Assembly: GCF_030372065.1 (NCBI RefSeq)
Contig: NZ_JAUDEA010000002.1
Span: forward strand, 62,001 to 126,000
From: Thermophilibacter provencensis
GTDB taxonomy: Bacteria; Actinomycetota; Coriobacteriia; Coriobacteriales; Atopobiaceae
DNA length: 64,000 nucleotides
Reading direction: 5' to 3'
This document shows, piece by piece, positions 1 to 8,750 of this stretch. The translations under genes and the position numbers were made by a program. Within the stretch, counting starts at the first letter, position 1; each line of letters starts with the position of its first letter. Under the pieces are notes generated by a model that made no database searches, was not told where the DNA came from, and was given only the letters and a program-made list of their open reading frames with translations.

Positions 1-2297
1 CGATGGCCCTCGATCTGCTCGCGCGCCTCGGCGGCCCTCGTTGCGGCGGCCTCGCGCCTCTTAGTCACCTGCGAGCGCTCGGAGGAGGCAGCGGAGATCT
101 GCGCCTCGAGCCTACCGCGCTCGGAGGTTGCCGAGGAGAGCTCGGCGGAGAGTCGGGCGACCTCGCCCTTGGTGGCCGCCTCCTCCTCGCGAGCCGCCGC
201 GAGCGCGGACTCCGCGTCAGAGACGCCCTGGATGGCATCCTCGAGCGCCTCCGCAAGGCCTCCCAGGCTCTTCTCGAGCGCGCGAATCCTGCGTTTGCGC
301 TCGAGGGCGCCCGTCTCGTTGGACGGCGCGGAGCCAACGTGGATGCGGCCGTCCGGAAGCACCGCAACACCCTCGCGCGTGACAAAGGTGAGGCCGGGGA
401 ACTTCCCGTGCGCCGCAAGGGCGGCCGCGGGGTCATCAACGAGCCGCACATCGCCGAGAAGCGAGAAGAGCAGGTCGCGCGAGGCGTCTGAGACGCGCAG
501 GCGCTCGGCGAGCGGAACGCCGGGGGCATCCTGCACGGGCTCCCGCGTGAACGCGGAGAGGGAGACGATGGTCGCGCGACCGGCTGCGTCCTCAAGGGCA
601 AGCGCGCTCGAGACGAGCCTGCCCGCAGAAGAGGCGTCAGGGACCACGAGGGCGGCGAGGTCGTCTCCCAGCAGCTGCTCGACGAGCGACTCGAGGTCCT
701 TGTCGGCGTCTATGAGGTCAGCGAGACGGCATGTGGCGCTGTCACCGGCCTCCGCCGCAAGCGCCGCCACAAGCGGGCTTGCCTTCTCCACCTCGGCGTC
801 AACGGAGCGCAGGGCGTCAAGGGTGGCCTGCGCCGATGAGAGCGCGGTACGCGCCTCCGACTCTGCGCTGCGCGCGGAGACGAGCTCCTGGCTGCGCTGG
901 GTGATGGAGCGCGCCAGGGCGGCGGAACGCTCGCGCGCCTCGGAGAGCTCGGCCTCAACGCGCTCCGCGTGACGGGCGCGCTCCGAGAGCGCCTCCTCGG
1001 CGGTGCGCACGGTCTCGTCGAGCTGCTCAAGGCGCGAGGAGAACATCTCATCCTCAACCTCAGCGTTAGAAATCTGGTCCTCGAGCTTTGCGTAGGCAAG
1101 CGTCTCGCGGTCCGCCTCTGAGCGGGCGGCGCGCTCATCGGAGGTGATGCGCGCCATCTCGGCGTCCAGGGCACGGCGACGCTCAACCGCCTCGTGGGAG
1201 GCAGCCGAGAGCTCGTCGACCGAGCCTCTGAGGTCCTCCTCGCGCACGAGCAGGTCAGAGAGCTCGTCCGCAAGGCGGTCGTGCTCGCGCGCGGCGTCTC
1301 CGCGCTGCTTCTCCATGGCAGAGAGCTGCATGCGCATGTCGGAGAGGCGCGAGATCATGTTCTTGCCCTTCTCCTCGAGAAGGCGCATGTCGGAGTCCAT
1401 CCGACCAAGAATGTCCTGCATCCTGCGGCGCTGCTCGCCGAGGTCGCCCACAAAGAGGCCCTTCTGCTCAAGCAGCGATTGGAGCTTCTCGAGCTCGCGG
1501 CTTTTCTCGTCATAGCGATACTGTGCGAGCTCGATGGCGGCGTCGGCCTCCTTGTCGCGCGCCGCGAGAAGGTTGTAGCTCGTCTGGAGACGACGAAGGT
1601 CGTCAACGTAGAGCTGCACCTCGAGCTCCTTGAGCTCGTCCTCGAGGGCACGTGCGCGCTGAGCCTTGTCGACCTGGCGCTCCAGGGGCTTGAGCTGACG
1701 GGCAAGCTCGCGCGAGACGACCTTGGCGCGGGCGAGGTTCTCGTCCATCGAGGCGAGCTTGCGCTCGCTGCGCTCCTTGCGGCGGCGATGCTTTGAGATG
1801 TCGGCCGCCTCCTCGATGAGGGCACGGCGCTCCTCGGGGCGGCTCGAGAGGATGGAGTCGAGCTTGCCCTGGGAGATGATCGAGTGCGTGTCCTTGCCGA
1901 GGCCAGAGTCGTGCAGGATGTCCTGCACGTCCATAAGGCGGCTCGGGGAGCCGTTGATGAGGTACTCGGACTCGCCGGAACGGTACATCCGCCTCGTGAT
2001 GCCCACCTCGTTGAAGTCAATGGGCAACGTGTGATCGGAGTTGTCGAGCACGAGCGTGACCTCGGCCACGCCCACCGCGCCGCGCGCGGAGGAGCCGGAG
2101 AAGATGACATCCTCCATGGCCTGGCCGCGGAGCTGCTTTGCGCTCTGCTCGCCAAGAACCCAGAGGATGGCGTCCGAGACGTTGGACTTGCCGGAGCCGT
2201 TCGGCCCCACCACGACGGTGAGTCCCGGGTCAAAGCTCATCTGCGTCTTGTCCGCAAACGACTTGAATCCCTTGAGTGTGAGCGACTTCAGGTACAC
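1..2297 (-). CDS. smc: Chromosome segregation protein SMC (3' end outside window)
   Basis: The first 765 or so codons of the condensin ATPase that compacts and segregates the chromosome with ScpA/ScpB. The protein opens with [13 protein letters not shown], then the Walker A loop GPNGSGKS at residues 31-38 and the Q-loop region ([18 protein letters not shown]). A long coiled-coil stretch rich in Glu, Arg and Ala follows, with a hinge-like globular segment around residues 510-650. The second coil and the Walker B head lie past position 1. I chose the GTG start at 2297 because it begins exactly at the conserved N-terminus and has GGAG nine bases upstream. It follows rnc by 16 bp, so it is the last visible gene of plsX-acpP-rnc-smc, a conserved order in Gram-positive bacteria. 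Confidence 0.97.
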   Translation of the reverse strand, partial: MYLKSLTLKGFKSFADKTQMSFDPGLTVVVGPNGSGKSNVSDAILWVLGEQSAKQLRGQAMEDVIFSGSSARGAVGVAEVTLVLDNSDHTLPIDFNEVGITRRMYRSGESEYLINGSPSRLMDVQDILHDSGLGKDTHSIISQGKLDSILSSRPEERRALIEEAADISKHRRRKERSERKLASMDENLARAKVVSRELARQLKPLERQVDKAQRARALEDELKELEVQLYVDDLRRLQTSYNLLAARDKEADAAIELAQYRYDEKSRELEKLQSLLEQKGLFVGDLGEQRRRMQDILGRMDSDMRLLEEKGKNMISRLSDMRMQLSAMEKQRGDAAREHDRLADELSDLLVREEDLRGSVDELSAASHEAVERRRALDAEMARITSDERAARSEADRETLAYAKLEDQISNAEVEDEMFSSRLEQLDETVRTAEEALSERARHAERVEAELSEARERSAALARSITQRSQELVSARSAESEARTALSSAQATLDALRSVDAEVEKASPLVAALAAEAGDSATCRLADLIDADKDLESLVEQLLGDDLAALVVPDASSAGRLVSSALALEDAAGRATIVSLSAFTREPVQDAPGVPLAERLRVSDASRDLLFSLLGDVRLVDDPAAALAAHGKFPGLTFVTREGVAVLPDGRIHVGSAPSNETGALERKRRIRALEKSLGGLAEALEDAIQGVSDAESALAAAREEEAATKGEVARLSAELSSATSERGRLEAQISAASSERSQVTKRREAAATRAAEAREQIEGH

Positions 2298-2313
2298 GCG
2301 GTGCTACTCCTTG

Positions 2314-3042
2314 CTAGTTGGTGGTGCCGGCGCCCTCGAAGTCGCCCGTCTCGGCATAGCCAAGACTGACGAGGGCGTCAACGGCGGCCGCGCTCTCGGA
2401 GGACTTCTTCGAGGGGCCGGAGCCGCGACCGATCCTTCTGCCACCGACCATCACGACGGAGGTGAAGGTTGGGTCGTGAGCGGGGCCCTCCTCCGAGACG
2501 AGCTTGTACTCGGGGCCGCAGTGCATGTCGCGCTGCGCGACCTCCTGCAGGCGAGACTTGGGGCTGATGGGCTTTCTCGCCAGAGCCGGGGAGACCTCGG
2601 GGCCAAGCGTCTCCAAGACAAACTCGTGGGTCACGCGATACCCCGCGTCAAGGTAGAGGGCACCAACAAGGGCCTCGTAGACGTTCTCCAGGGCCGAGTG
2701 CATGCCCCGGGCGCCCGTGCCCTTCTCGGACTCCCCCATCACGATGAGCGGTGCCACGCCGAGCCGCTCGGCAACGCTCGAGAGCATCTTGCCGGAGACG
2801 AGGCTGATCTTTGCCTGCGTGAGGGCGCCCTCGTCCATGTCCGGGAAGCGCTCAAAGAGGTCCGTGGCAACGATGGCGCCGAGGATGGAGTCACCGAGAA
2901 ACTCAAGGCGCTCGTAGGACGCGGAGACGCCCTTGCCCTCCGCGGCGGAGGGGTGCGTGAGCGCAGACTCGATGAGCTCCTGTCTCTCAAAGTGGTGGCC
3001 GCAGATCCTCTCGGCCTCGGCCACTCTGTGGTGCATCTTCAA
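2314..3042 (-). CDS. rnc: Ribonuclease III
   Basis: Double-strand-specific endoribonuclease for rRNA precursor and mRNA processing, 242 aa. The RNase III signature ERLEFLGDSILG is at residues 44-55 and supplies acidic ligands E47 and D51. A C-terminal double-stranded-RNA-binding domain spans roughly residues 163-233 (from SPKSRLQE onward). The second active-site segment reads ENVYEAL, so residue 120 is Asn where the family usually has a metal-binding Asp; the partner E123 is present. The chosen TTG start has AGGGGG eight bases upstream; an ATG two codons later is the alternative. The gene sits 17 bp after acpP and 16 bp before smc. Confidence 0.95.
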   Translation of the reverse strand: MKMHHRVAEAERICGHHFERQELIESALTHPSAAEGKGVSASYERLEFLGDSILGAIVATDLFERFPDMDEGALTQAKISLVSGKMLSSVAERLGVAPLIVMGESEKGTGARGMHSALENVYEALVGALYLDAGYRVTHEFVLETLGPEVSPALARKPISPKSRLQEVAQRDMHCGPEYKLVSEEGPAHDPTFTSVVMVGGRRIGRGSGPSKKSSESAAAVDALVSLGYAETGDFEGAGTTN

Positions 3043-3059
3043 CGAACGAGCCCCCTGCT

Positions 3060-3299
3060 TTACTGCGCGCCGGAAATGGCGTCGACGACCTCGCCGACCG
3101 TGGCAATGGAGCCCACCGCGTCATCGGCAAACGTCATGGAGAACTCGTCCTCGAGGGCGGTCACGAGCTCGAGCAGGTCAAACGAGTCCGCACCAAGCTC
3201 CTTGAGGTTGGTGGCCTCGCTCAGCTGCACGTCGCTTCCAAGAGAGAGCGTGTCCTCAACGACCTCGATGACCTTTGCGAGAATGGCGTCACGATCCAT
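3060..3299 (-). CDS. acpP: Acyl carrier protein
   Basis: A 79-residue carrier of acyl chains for fatty-acid and phospholipid synthesis. The phosphopantetheine attachment site is Ser39 in LGADSFDLLEL (most ACPs have DSL; here Phe follows Ser). The protein is acidic and predicted to be all helical, of normal family length. CCTGAGGAGG precedes the ATG. It lies between plsX and rnc in the usual lipid/ribonuclease operon, so co-transcription is likely. A short palindrome separates it from plsX. Confidence 0.97.
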   Translation of the reverse strand: MDRDAILAKVIEVVEDTLSLGSDVQLSEATNLKELGADSFDLLELVTALEDEFSMTFADDAVGSIATVGEVVDAISGAQ

Positions 3300-3344
3300 G
3301 GTTCCTCCTCAGGTTTGCACATTTCATACAATTCTACCCGCTGC

Positions 3345-3370
3345 GCGAAAAAGGGACAGTCCCTTTTCGT
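3345..3370. repeat. GGGACAGTCCC palindrome, copy 1
   Basis: An interrupted palindrome centred on AAGGGACAGTCCCTT, flanked by CGAAAA and TTTTCG, just after the plsX stop codon. The same core occurs twice near 16.6 kb. The A/T flanks would let it work as a weak terminator or processing hairpin between plsX and acpP, but recurrence of the sequence suggests a dispersed repeat family. Confidence 0.7.
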
Positions 3371-3375
3371 CATCC

Positions 3376-4362
3376 TCACGAGAGGTCGCAGGCAGCGGCG
3401 ATCTTCTCAGAGAGGCCGGCACGGGCGGCGCGGGCGGCGGCAAGCGTGCCCATGCGCACGGCCTGGGCGCTCGTGGCACCGTGACCCTTGACCACCGGGG
3501 CCCTCAGGCCAAGCAGGATGGCGCCGCCGTACTCGTCGCCGGACATCTCGGCTGCAAGGGACTTGAGCGACTTGGCGAGAAGCGCCATGCCGATCTTGTT
3601 AGTAAGCGACTCCCCCATCGCAGCCTTGAGGCGCTTGATGACAAACTTGCCGGTGCCCTCGATGGACTTGAGGGCCACGTTGCCGGTAAAGCCGTCGGCC
3701 ACGATAACGTCGAAGGTTCCGGCGAGAAGATCGGTGCCCTCGGCGTTGCCCGCAAAGCCGCAGTTGCCCTTCTCGAGAGCCGCGTGATAGGCAAGCGCCA
3801 TCTCGGAGCCCTTGGTGTCCTCGGAGCCGTTGCAGAGAAGGCCCACACGCGGGTCCTCCACGCCCAGGATCGCGCGGCTGTAGGCGCGCCCCATGTGCGC
3901 AAACTGAACCATGACGTCCGGCTTCACGTCCGCGTTGGCTCCCATGTCAAGAAAGACCGTGGGCTTTCCAGAGATGCCCGGGAACGGCAGCGAGAGCGCG
4001 GGGCGCTTGATGCCCTTGATGCGACCCACGCCAAAGGTCGCAGCGGTGAGCACGGCTCCCGTGGAGCCGGCGGAGAAGAGGCCGTCCGCCTCGCCGGCGT
4101 GAACCGCCGCCGCGGCGCGCACGATGGAGGCGTCCTTCTTGGCGCGCACCGCCTGCGCGGGGTGCTCGGACATGGTAATGACCTCGGTGGTCACGAGTGC
4201 GCGGGCCCTATCGTGGCTCGCGCAGAACGGCTCGACAACGTCCGCCGCGCCGGCAACGAGCACCGAGAGGTCGGCGTCGTCGGCAAGGGCCTGGGCAACG
4301 CCGTCGAGAAGAACCTCGGGCTCCTTGTCGGCGCCCATGACGTCTACGCAGATGGTGGTCAT
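3376..4362 (-). CDS. plsX: Phosphate acyltransferase PlsX
   Basis: Converts acyl-ACP to acyl-phosphate, the first step of the PlsX/PlsY route to phosphatidic acid at the membrane face. The 328-aa protein begins TTICVDVMGAD, the typical PlsX N-terminus, and shows FSAGSTGAVL, FLDMGANADVKP and GLLCNGSEDTKG in order. An upstream in-frame extension to 4413 exists, but the ATG at 4362 has an ideal AAGGAGGAAGC ribosome site and matches the family start. It heads the operon ahead of acpP, its substrate carrier. Confidence 0.96.
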   Translation of the reverse strand: MTTICVDVMGADKEPEVLLDGVAQALADDADLSVLVAGAADVVEPFCASHDRARALVTTEVITMSEHPAQAVRAKKDASIVRAAAAVHAGEADGLFSAGSTGAVLTAATFGVGRIKGIKRPALSLPFPGISGKPTVFLDMGANADVKPDVMVQFAHMGRAYSRAILGVEDPRVGLLCNGSEDTKGSEMALAYHAALEKGNCGFAGNAEGTDLLAGTFDVIVADGFTGNVALKSIEGTGKFVIKRLKAAMGESLTNKIGMALLAKSLKSLAAEMSGDEYGGAILLGLRAPVVKGHGATSAQAVRMGTLAAARAARAGLSEKIAAACDLS

Positions 4363-4517
4363 GCTTCCTCCTTCGTGGGGGCACACGGCGAGCTCCGGGC
4401 CGCCCCGTAACATACGCGTCTATTATGCCGCAAGCCAGGGGACCACGCTCTTCTCGCCCGGCGTTTCCGGGCGGGCGCCGAACACCCTCTCGCATACGGA
4501 TGTCAGACGGAGAGCGC

Positions 4518-4546
4518 AAAAGAGGCCGACCCCGAAGGGCCGGCCT
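4518..4546 (-). terminator. Rho-independent terminator after the 4584-5093 gene
   Basis: On the minus strand, the stem AGGCCGGCCC / GGGTCGGCCT with a TTCG-type loop is followed by TCTTTT. It lies 38 bp past the stop codon of the small DUF5648 gene. Confidence 0.8.
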
Positions 4547-4583
4547 CAGCACAAGTGGTGAGCAGGTGCGCAGGGGAAGGTGC

Positions 4584-5093
4584 CTACCACGTAGGACGCC
4601 ACGTCATGAAGAAGAGCTCGGTGTCAACGGAATTGTCCGGGTTCAGGTACGTCCCGGCGGCCATCTCGCGATCGTCCGAGATGAAGCCGATGCTCTTCAT
4701 TCCCTCCGGAAGGCCCAAGCTGGACGGGGCGTCTTGAATGGAGTAGGTAACGTACTCGTCATCGGGGACCTTGAGCGCATCGGCGGCCGCGCGCACATGC
4801 GCGGGCACGGACCCATCGAGAAGGAACTCGCGCCCGGCGATGGCAACCCAGCCGGTTCCCTCGTCGCGCCAGCCGGCGGCCTTGAGGACGTCGCGCTCGG
4901 CGGCGTCAGTCGTGTAGTGGTGCGTGCTGGAGGTGGCGTAGGGGTTGTAGAGGCGGTAGAGGTGCACGCCCTCGCCTCCGCTTGTGTTGGCGCCCGCGGC
5001 GGCCAGGGCGCTCGTCGGTGCCGACACCAGCGCGCCGAGCGCCACCGCAGCGGCGAGCACGCCGCCCATGAACACTTTTCCAAGCTTTCTCAT
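4584..5093 (-). CDS. Small secreted protein with one DUF5648 repeat
   Basis: A 169-aa exported protein. Signal peptide: basic MRKLGKVF, hydrophobic core, then an Ala-rich cleavage region ending near SALAAAG. One complete DUF5648 repeat follows (LYRLYNPYATSSTHHYT ... GWRDEGTGWV). The remaining ~85 residues are unlike the repeat, with a WRPTW terminus and no enzyme motif I recognise. A TTG five codons upstream would also be in frame, but the ATG gives a cleaner signal peptide. Monocistronic, with its own terminator. Function unknown; by analogy with the multi-repeat enzymes in this window it may bind the cell envelope. Confidence 0.85.
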   Translation of the reverse strand: MRKLGKVFMGGVLAAAVALGALVSAPTSALAAAGANTSGGEGVHLYRLYNPYATSSTHHYTTDAAERDVLKAAGWRDEGTGWVAIAGREFLLDGSVPAHVRAAADALKVPDDEYVTYSIQDAPSSLGLPEGMKSIGFISDDREMAAGTYLNPDNSVDTELFFMTWRPTW

Positions 5094-5144
5094 GAGAAAT
5101 TCTTTCAAGATGTTGCCGCAGGGACGGCAACGTCCCCCGAATGC

Positions 5145-6467
5145 CTAATTACTCTCGGAGTCATCGGCAGTCGCGGCATTCGCAGGCCCGCTCGTAAGGT
5201 CGTTTACCTGCGCAAGCGCACGGTTGAGCAAAACGGCGACCATCACCCACGTGAACACGGTGAGCAGCGCCTGAAGGACGGTGAACGAGTCCAGACCGGA
5301 CGCGTACTCGGCGGCTCCGGCGAGAAGTCCCTTGAGGCCAAGAACCGCAAAGAACGAGGCGTCCAGCATCGGGACGCCATCAAAGTCAATCACCCAGAGA
5401 ACGCGCACGGCAAGGATGAGACCCAAAAACCGCAGGAACGACTGTGAGGTGAGGCATGAGGGCTGAAGCCCCTCTCCTCTGTCGCACAGGGCGAGCGCGC
5501 CGCCAAGGATGGCACACGTTACCACATGCCCGCCAAGCGCCTGCATCGCAAGCACGAGACCCTGCATGCCCATTGCGGAAAAGAGCTCGCTGATCGAGAT
5601 TTCATGAAACGCCACGAGCGACATAATCTTGCCGAGCCCGTCAAACAGCGAGAAGCCCGCGCCCACCGCGGCTCCCACGAGCATGCCGGAGAAGACGTAG
5701 TTCCTGTGCGGCAGACGGCTCATGAAGACGTAGATGAGGGCAGCCTGGGCAAGCGTTGAGATGACTGAGCTCAGGATCGCACCGAAGGCGCCGAAGCTGC
5801 TGGAGAGGGACTCGACCAGCGTGACCACGAGCTGGGAGAACGCCCCGCCCACGAAGAGGATGCCCAGGACCGCCGCGAGGCTCAGGTTTCTTGGGGCGTT
5901 AGTCTCGAAAAAGAAGGTCAGCACCGTCACGTTGACGATGAGGACCGACATCAGCATGAACCCGGCAAAGCCGGCGTAGTAGCTCGCGTGCGCCCCGGAT
6001 CCGTTGACAACGAGGTACGAGATGCCCCAGAAGCACGCCAGCGAGACAAGAAGGACCAGGAACACACGAGAGTAGAGCCACGGGTGCGGCCACTCGCGCG
6101 AAATCTCCGAGATCGACGGCGTAGTCGTTGGCCCGCCACAGGCGAAGAGCTCCTCCGCCTCCTCTCGGCCGTGGTGCTTGAGCACCCGATCAAAGAAGTC
6201 AGCAAAGCGCAGGTCCACATGGCCGGTTCCACCGGCGATCTCGTTCAGCTTGTCGGCCGCCTGGCCCACGGCGTGCGTGGCGGCATCGGCAACGTTGCGC
6301 GCAACCTGCGACGCCGTCCGGACGACGTCAACGCTGTTGGGCTGGGACGATGCCCCCTCGTCAAACGCCGCCGACCCCGCGGGCCTATCTTCGCCCTGCT
6401 CGACACCGCACTTGGGGCAGCGATCCGCGTCCTCGGGAACCTCACTCCCGCACGTCTTACAGAACAT
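5145..6467 (-). CDS. Zinc-ribbon membrane protein with PrsW-like core
   Basis: A 440-aa protein. Residues 2-20 form a four-cysteine zinc ribbon (CKTCG ... CPKCG). A polar linker containing QAADKLNEIAGG follows, then about eight predicted membrane helices from roughly residue 155. The helix pair NYVFSGMLVGAAVGAGFSLFD and GGHVVTCAILGGAL resembles the PrsW protease family (usually ...GxxxGxGFAxxEN and HxxWxxxxGGAL). The expected catalytic Glu-Glu and Glu-Asn residues are replaced here, so it may be an inactive relative. The reading frame stays open upstream across rpmF, but the cysteine ribbon begins exactly at the ATG at 6467, which has AGGTGAGAG upstream. PrsW assignment is tentative. Confidence 0.8.
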   Translation of the reverse strand: MFCKTCGSEVPEDADRCPKCGVEQGEDRPAGSAAFDEGASSQPNSVDVVRTASQVARNVADAATHAVGQAADKLNEIAGGTGHVDLRFADFFDRVLKHHGREEAEELFACGGPTTTPSISEISREWPHPWLYSRVFLVLLVSLACFWGISYLVVNGSGAHASYYAGFAGFMLMSVLIVNVTVLTFFFETNAPRNLSLAAVLGILFVGGAFSQLVVTLVESLSSSFGAFGAILSSVISTLAQAALIYVFMSRLPHRNYVFSGMLVGAAVGAGFSLFDGLGKIMSLVAFHEISISELFSAMGMQGLVLAMQALGGHVVTCAILGGALALCDRGEGLQPSCLTSQSFLRFLGLILAVRVLWVIDFDGVPMLDASFFAVLGLKGLLAGAAEYASGLDSFTVLQALLTVFTWVMVAVLLNRALAQVNDLTSGPANAATADDSESN

Positions 6468-6675
6468 GTTTCTCTCACCTTCCAAGTAGGCCAAAACGAG
6501 AAGACACGTGTCGTGCCCCGACCATCGTGGGGCACATGCGACCCAGAGAACGCGCGGCGCGCCACCTCGTAAACGAAGAACTCGGTGAGAACATAGTCGG
6601 CCCTCACAGCCCGTGTCAAGCTGAAATCGACGAAGCGGGGAGGCACAGGCTTCCCGGTGCGGCCCCTTAGACACG

Positions 6676-6706
6676 AAAAAGGCCGGCCCCGCAAGGGAGC
6701 CGGCCT
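6676..6706 (-). terminator. Rho-independent terminator after rpmF
   Basis: On the minus strand, AGGCCGGCTCCC and GGGGCCGGCCT pair around a short loop and are followed by TTTTT. It sits 24 bp past the rpmF stop. Confidence 0.85.
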
Positions 6707-6729
6707 GGCACGTCGATAATCGCCGAGCG

Positions 6730-6909
6730 CTACTCGGTGACGATGACCTCGCGGTCCTTGTAGTGACCGCAGTTGGGGCAAACGTGGTGCGGAAGCTTGG
6801 GAGCGCCGCACTGCGGGCACACGGAGCGGGCCGGAGCCGCGAGCTTGCTGTTAGCCGAACGACGGGTGTGGGTGGCGCCGCGGCCCTTCTTTTGCTTGGG
6901 TACTGCCAT
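6730..6909 (-). CDS. rpmF: 50S ribosomal protein L32
   Basis: A 59-aa ribosomal protein, short enough to be missed by ORF filters. It begins MAVPKQKKGRGATHTRRS, the classic L32 start, and has a Cys4 zinc site (CPQCG ... CPNCG) before YKDREVI. The ATG at 6909 is preceded by AAGAGAGG. It follows yceD on the same strand by about 120 bp; the yceD-rpmF pairing is conserved across many bacteria. Confidence 0.95.
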   Translation of the reverse strand: MAVPKQKKGRGATHTRRSANSKLAAPARSVCPQCGAPKLPHHVCPNCGHYKDREVIVTE

Positions 6910-7032
6910 GTCAAAACCTCTCTTGTTCCGTACCTACGTCCGCCGAGCGCGCACGGCGGCCATAATCACCAGATTCATGCAAGGCGATACTATAGCACGT
7001 CCTCGAATAAAGCGCACGAGAACAGCAATTCT

Positions 7033-7608
7033 TCACTCCCCGCGCTCGGGCTCGCCCGAAAGGTCGAGGCCGGCCAAGGCCGCAAAGGGCGACGAGCTGA
7101 GCCTCTCCTCCTCGCGCTCGGCCTCGATCTGCTCCGCGTGACCGCAGTCCCCCTCGTTGAGGTTGGCGCCGCAGACGGGGCAGAGCCCCTTGCAGTCCTC
7201 CCGACAGAGCACCACAAAGGGAGTCTCCATCACAAGGGCCGTGAGCAGGGCGCCGGAGAGGTCGATCGTGCGATCCGACGAGACGAGCTCGTAGTCCGCC
7301 TCATCCTCGTCCTCGCCAAGCTCCTCGGGCTCCTCGAAGAGGTAGTATTCGTCAACCTCTGAGGTAACGTCGAAGTCAGCGTCGCCCAGGCAGCGGTCGC
7401 ACGTCCCCACAACGTGGGCGCGGAGGAGCCCCGTGACGAGGATGCCCTCCCCCGCGTTGGTGAGCACGACGTCGTAGTCGATCCCCCGCGGGAGAGAGAA
7501 GTCGTGGTCGCCAAGCGTGTAGCCTGCCTCATCGAGATGCGCCGCGATGGACCATGTGTCACCGGGGTTGGCGAGACGATCGTCAACCGAAACGACGATA
7601 GGCTCCAT
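7033..7608 (-). CDS. yceD: YceD/DUF177 family protein
   Basis: A 191-aa member of the DUF177 family, repeatedly found beside rpmF and linked in other bacteria to 23S rRNA maturation. It has the diagnostic C-terminal metal-site pattern LCREDCKGLCPVCGANLN and an internal CDRC pair (VGTCDRCLGD). A very acidic central segment (EEPEELGEDEDEAD) precedes the cysteine region. The gene starts two bases after the stop of the SepIVA-like gene, so translation is probably coupled. Confidence 0.9.
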   Translation of the reverse strand: MEPIVVSVDDRLANPGDTWSIAAHLDEAGYTLGDHDFSLPRGIDYDVVLTNAGEGILVTGLLRAHVVGTCDRCLGDADFDVTSEVDEYYLFEEPEELGEDEDEADYELVSSDRTIDLSGALLTALVMETPFVVLCREDCKGLCPVCGANLNEGDCGHAEQIEAEREEERLSSSPFAALAGLDLSGEPERGE

Positions 7609-7610
7609 GG

Positions 7611-8108
7611 CTACCAGGGCACGTTGTTGGTGGTGTTGCGCGGACCGGAGTTCTCGTCGAGGGTCTGGCGCACGCGGGAGACGGAGCTCGTGAGGCTCTT
7701 GAGGTTCTCCTCGAGGTGCGCGAGGACCGTGTCGGCGTACTCCTCGGCGTTGTAGCGCGTGTCGCGCTCATACTGGGCCGCCTGATCGCGGATGCCGTCG
7801 GCCTGCTGCTGGGCAAGGCGGACGATCTCCTGGTCGCCGGCAAGAATCATCGCCTGCTGCTGGGCGTCGGCAATGATGGAGTTGGCCTGCTGCTGGGCAC
7901 GGTCGAGCGTCTCCTGCTCCTCCTTAATGATGCGGCGAGCATCCTGGAACTCCTGCGGGAAGACGCGGCGAATCTCATCGAGAATCTCGTAAACGTCCTG
8001 TGCGTCGACGATCTTCTTGGTGCCGTTGTCCATGAGGGGGGACTTGGCCTCGTTCACAATCTGCTCGAGCTCGTCGACCAAGCTCTCGATTTCCTCACCT
8101 GGCTGCAT
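7611..8108 (-). CDS. DivIVA/SepIVA-like coiled-coil protein
   Basis: A 165-aa soluble protein with a short N-terminal domain (VYEILDEIRRVFPQEFQDARRIIKEE) and a long coiled coil rich in Ala and Gln with a recurring AQQQA pattern (residues ~70-115). The composition and the position directly upstream of yceD match SepIVA of mycobacteria (Rv2927c, next to the DUF177 gene), a DivIVA-family factor in septation and envelope growth. AAGGA lies eight bases before the ATG. No catalytic site. Identification rests on architecture and synteny. Confidence 0.75.
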   Translation of the reverse strand: MQPGEEIESLVDELEQIVNEAKSPLMDNGTKKIVDAQDVYEILDEIRRVFPQEFQDARRIIKEEQETLDRAQQQANSIIADAQQQAMILAGDQEIVRLAQQQADGIRDQAAQYERDTRYNAEEYADTVLAHLEENLKSLTSSVSRVRQTLDENSGPRNTTNNVPW

Positions 8109-8234
8109 CTATGGATCCTTTCGCGTGACTCATCGGGTGCCTGGTTTCCCCGGCATTCGAACAGCATGTTAGCAGATTGTTCTCACTCGTATAAAACACG
8201 ATAAGAACTTAACGAGAAGGTCACGCAGGCCGCG

Positions 8235-8750
8235 TCACATCGCTGCGTAGTGCTCGCGCAGGCGGCGGTCGACGTTAGGGGGCACGAGGATGCTGACGTC
8301 GGAGCCCATGGACGCAATCTCGCGCACAATGGACGAAGAGACATAGCCATACTCAGGGCTGGACATAACGAAGACCGACTCAAGGTCCGGAGAGAGATGG
8401 CTGTTGAGGTCCGCCTGCTGGAGCTCGTACTCAAAGTCCGTCATCGCGCGCAGGCCCTTTACCACGCCACCTGCTCCCAGCTCCGCGCAAAACTCAACTA
8501 GAAGCCCGGTGAACGGCATCACCTCGATGTCATCGGGAAGCCCTTCGAGCACGATGGCCTCGCGAATCATCTCCACCCGCTCCTCGAGCGTGAAGGCCGT
8601 TCCGCGCCCGTGCTTGTTCACTGAGGCAGCCACAGCCACGGTCACGCGCGGGAAGAGACGACGCGTGCGGCGGATGACGTCGATATGCCCCAGGGTCACC
8701 GGATCAAAGGTGCCGGGAACAACAACGTGCGTGATGATATCAGAGCTCAT
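8235..8750 (-). CDS. coaD: Phosphopantetheine adenylyltransferase
   Basis: Penultimate step of coenzyme A synthesis: transfers AMP from ATP to 4'-phosphopantetheine. The 171-aa protein has the nucleotidyltransferase motif GTFDPVTLGH near residues 13-22, KGLRAMTDFEYELQ in the centre and YVSSSIVREIA near the C-terminus, all family landmarks. Its ATG overlaps the rsmD stop (ATGA), the usual rsmD-coaD pair. Confidence 0.97.
   Translation of the reverse strand: MSSDIITHVVVPGTFDPVTLGHIDVIRRTRRLFPRVTVAVAASVNKHGRGTAFTLEERVEMIREAIVLEGLPDDIEVMPFTGLLVEFCAELGAGGVVKGLRAMTDFEYELQQADLNSHLSPDLESVFVMSSPEYGYVSSSIVREIASMGSDVSILVPPNVDRRLREHYAAM

Noticed and set aside
2041-4410. 789-codon plus-strand open frame opposite rnc, acpP and plsX
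   Set aside because: Antisense shadow: high third-position GC keeps the opposite strand open. It crosses three certain genes and shows no recognisable domain.
6468-6914. N-terminal extension of the zinc-ribbon membrane protein
   Set aside because: It would run across rpmF and its terminator; the protein family start and ribosome site are at 6467.
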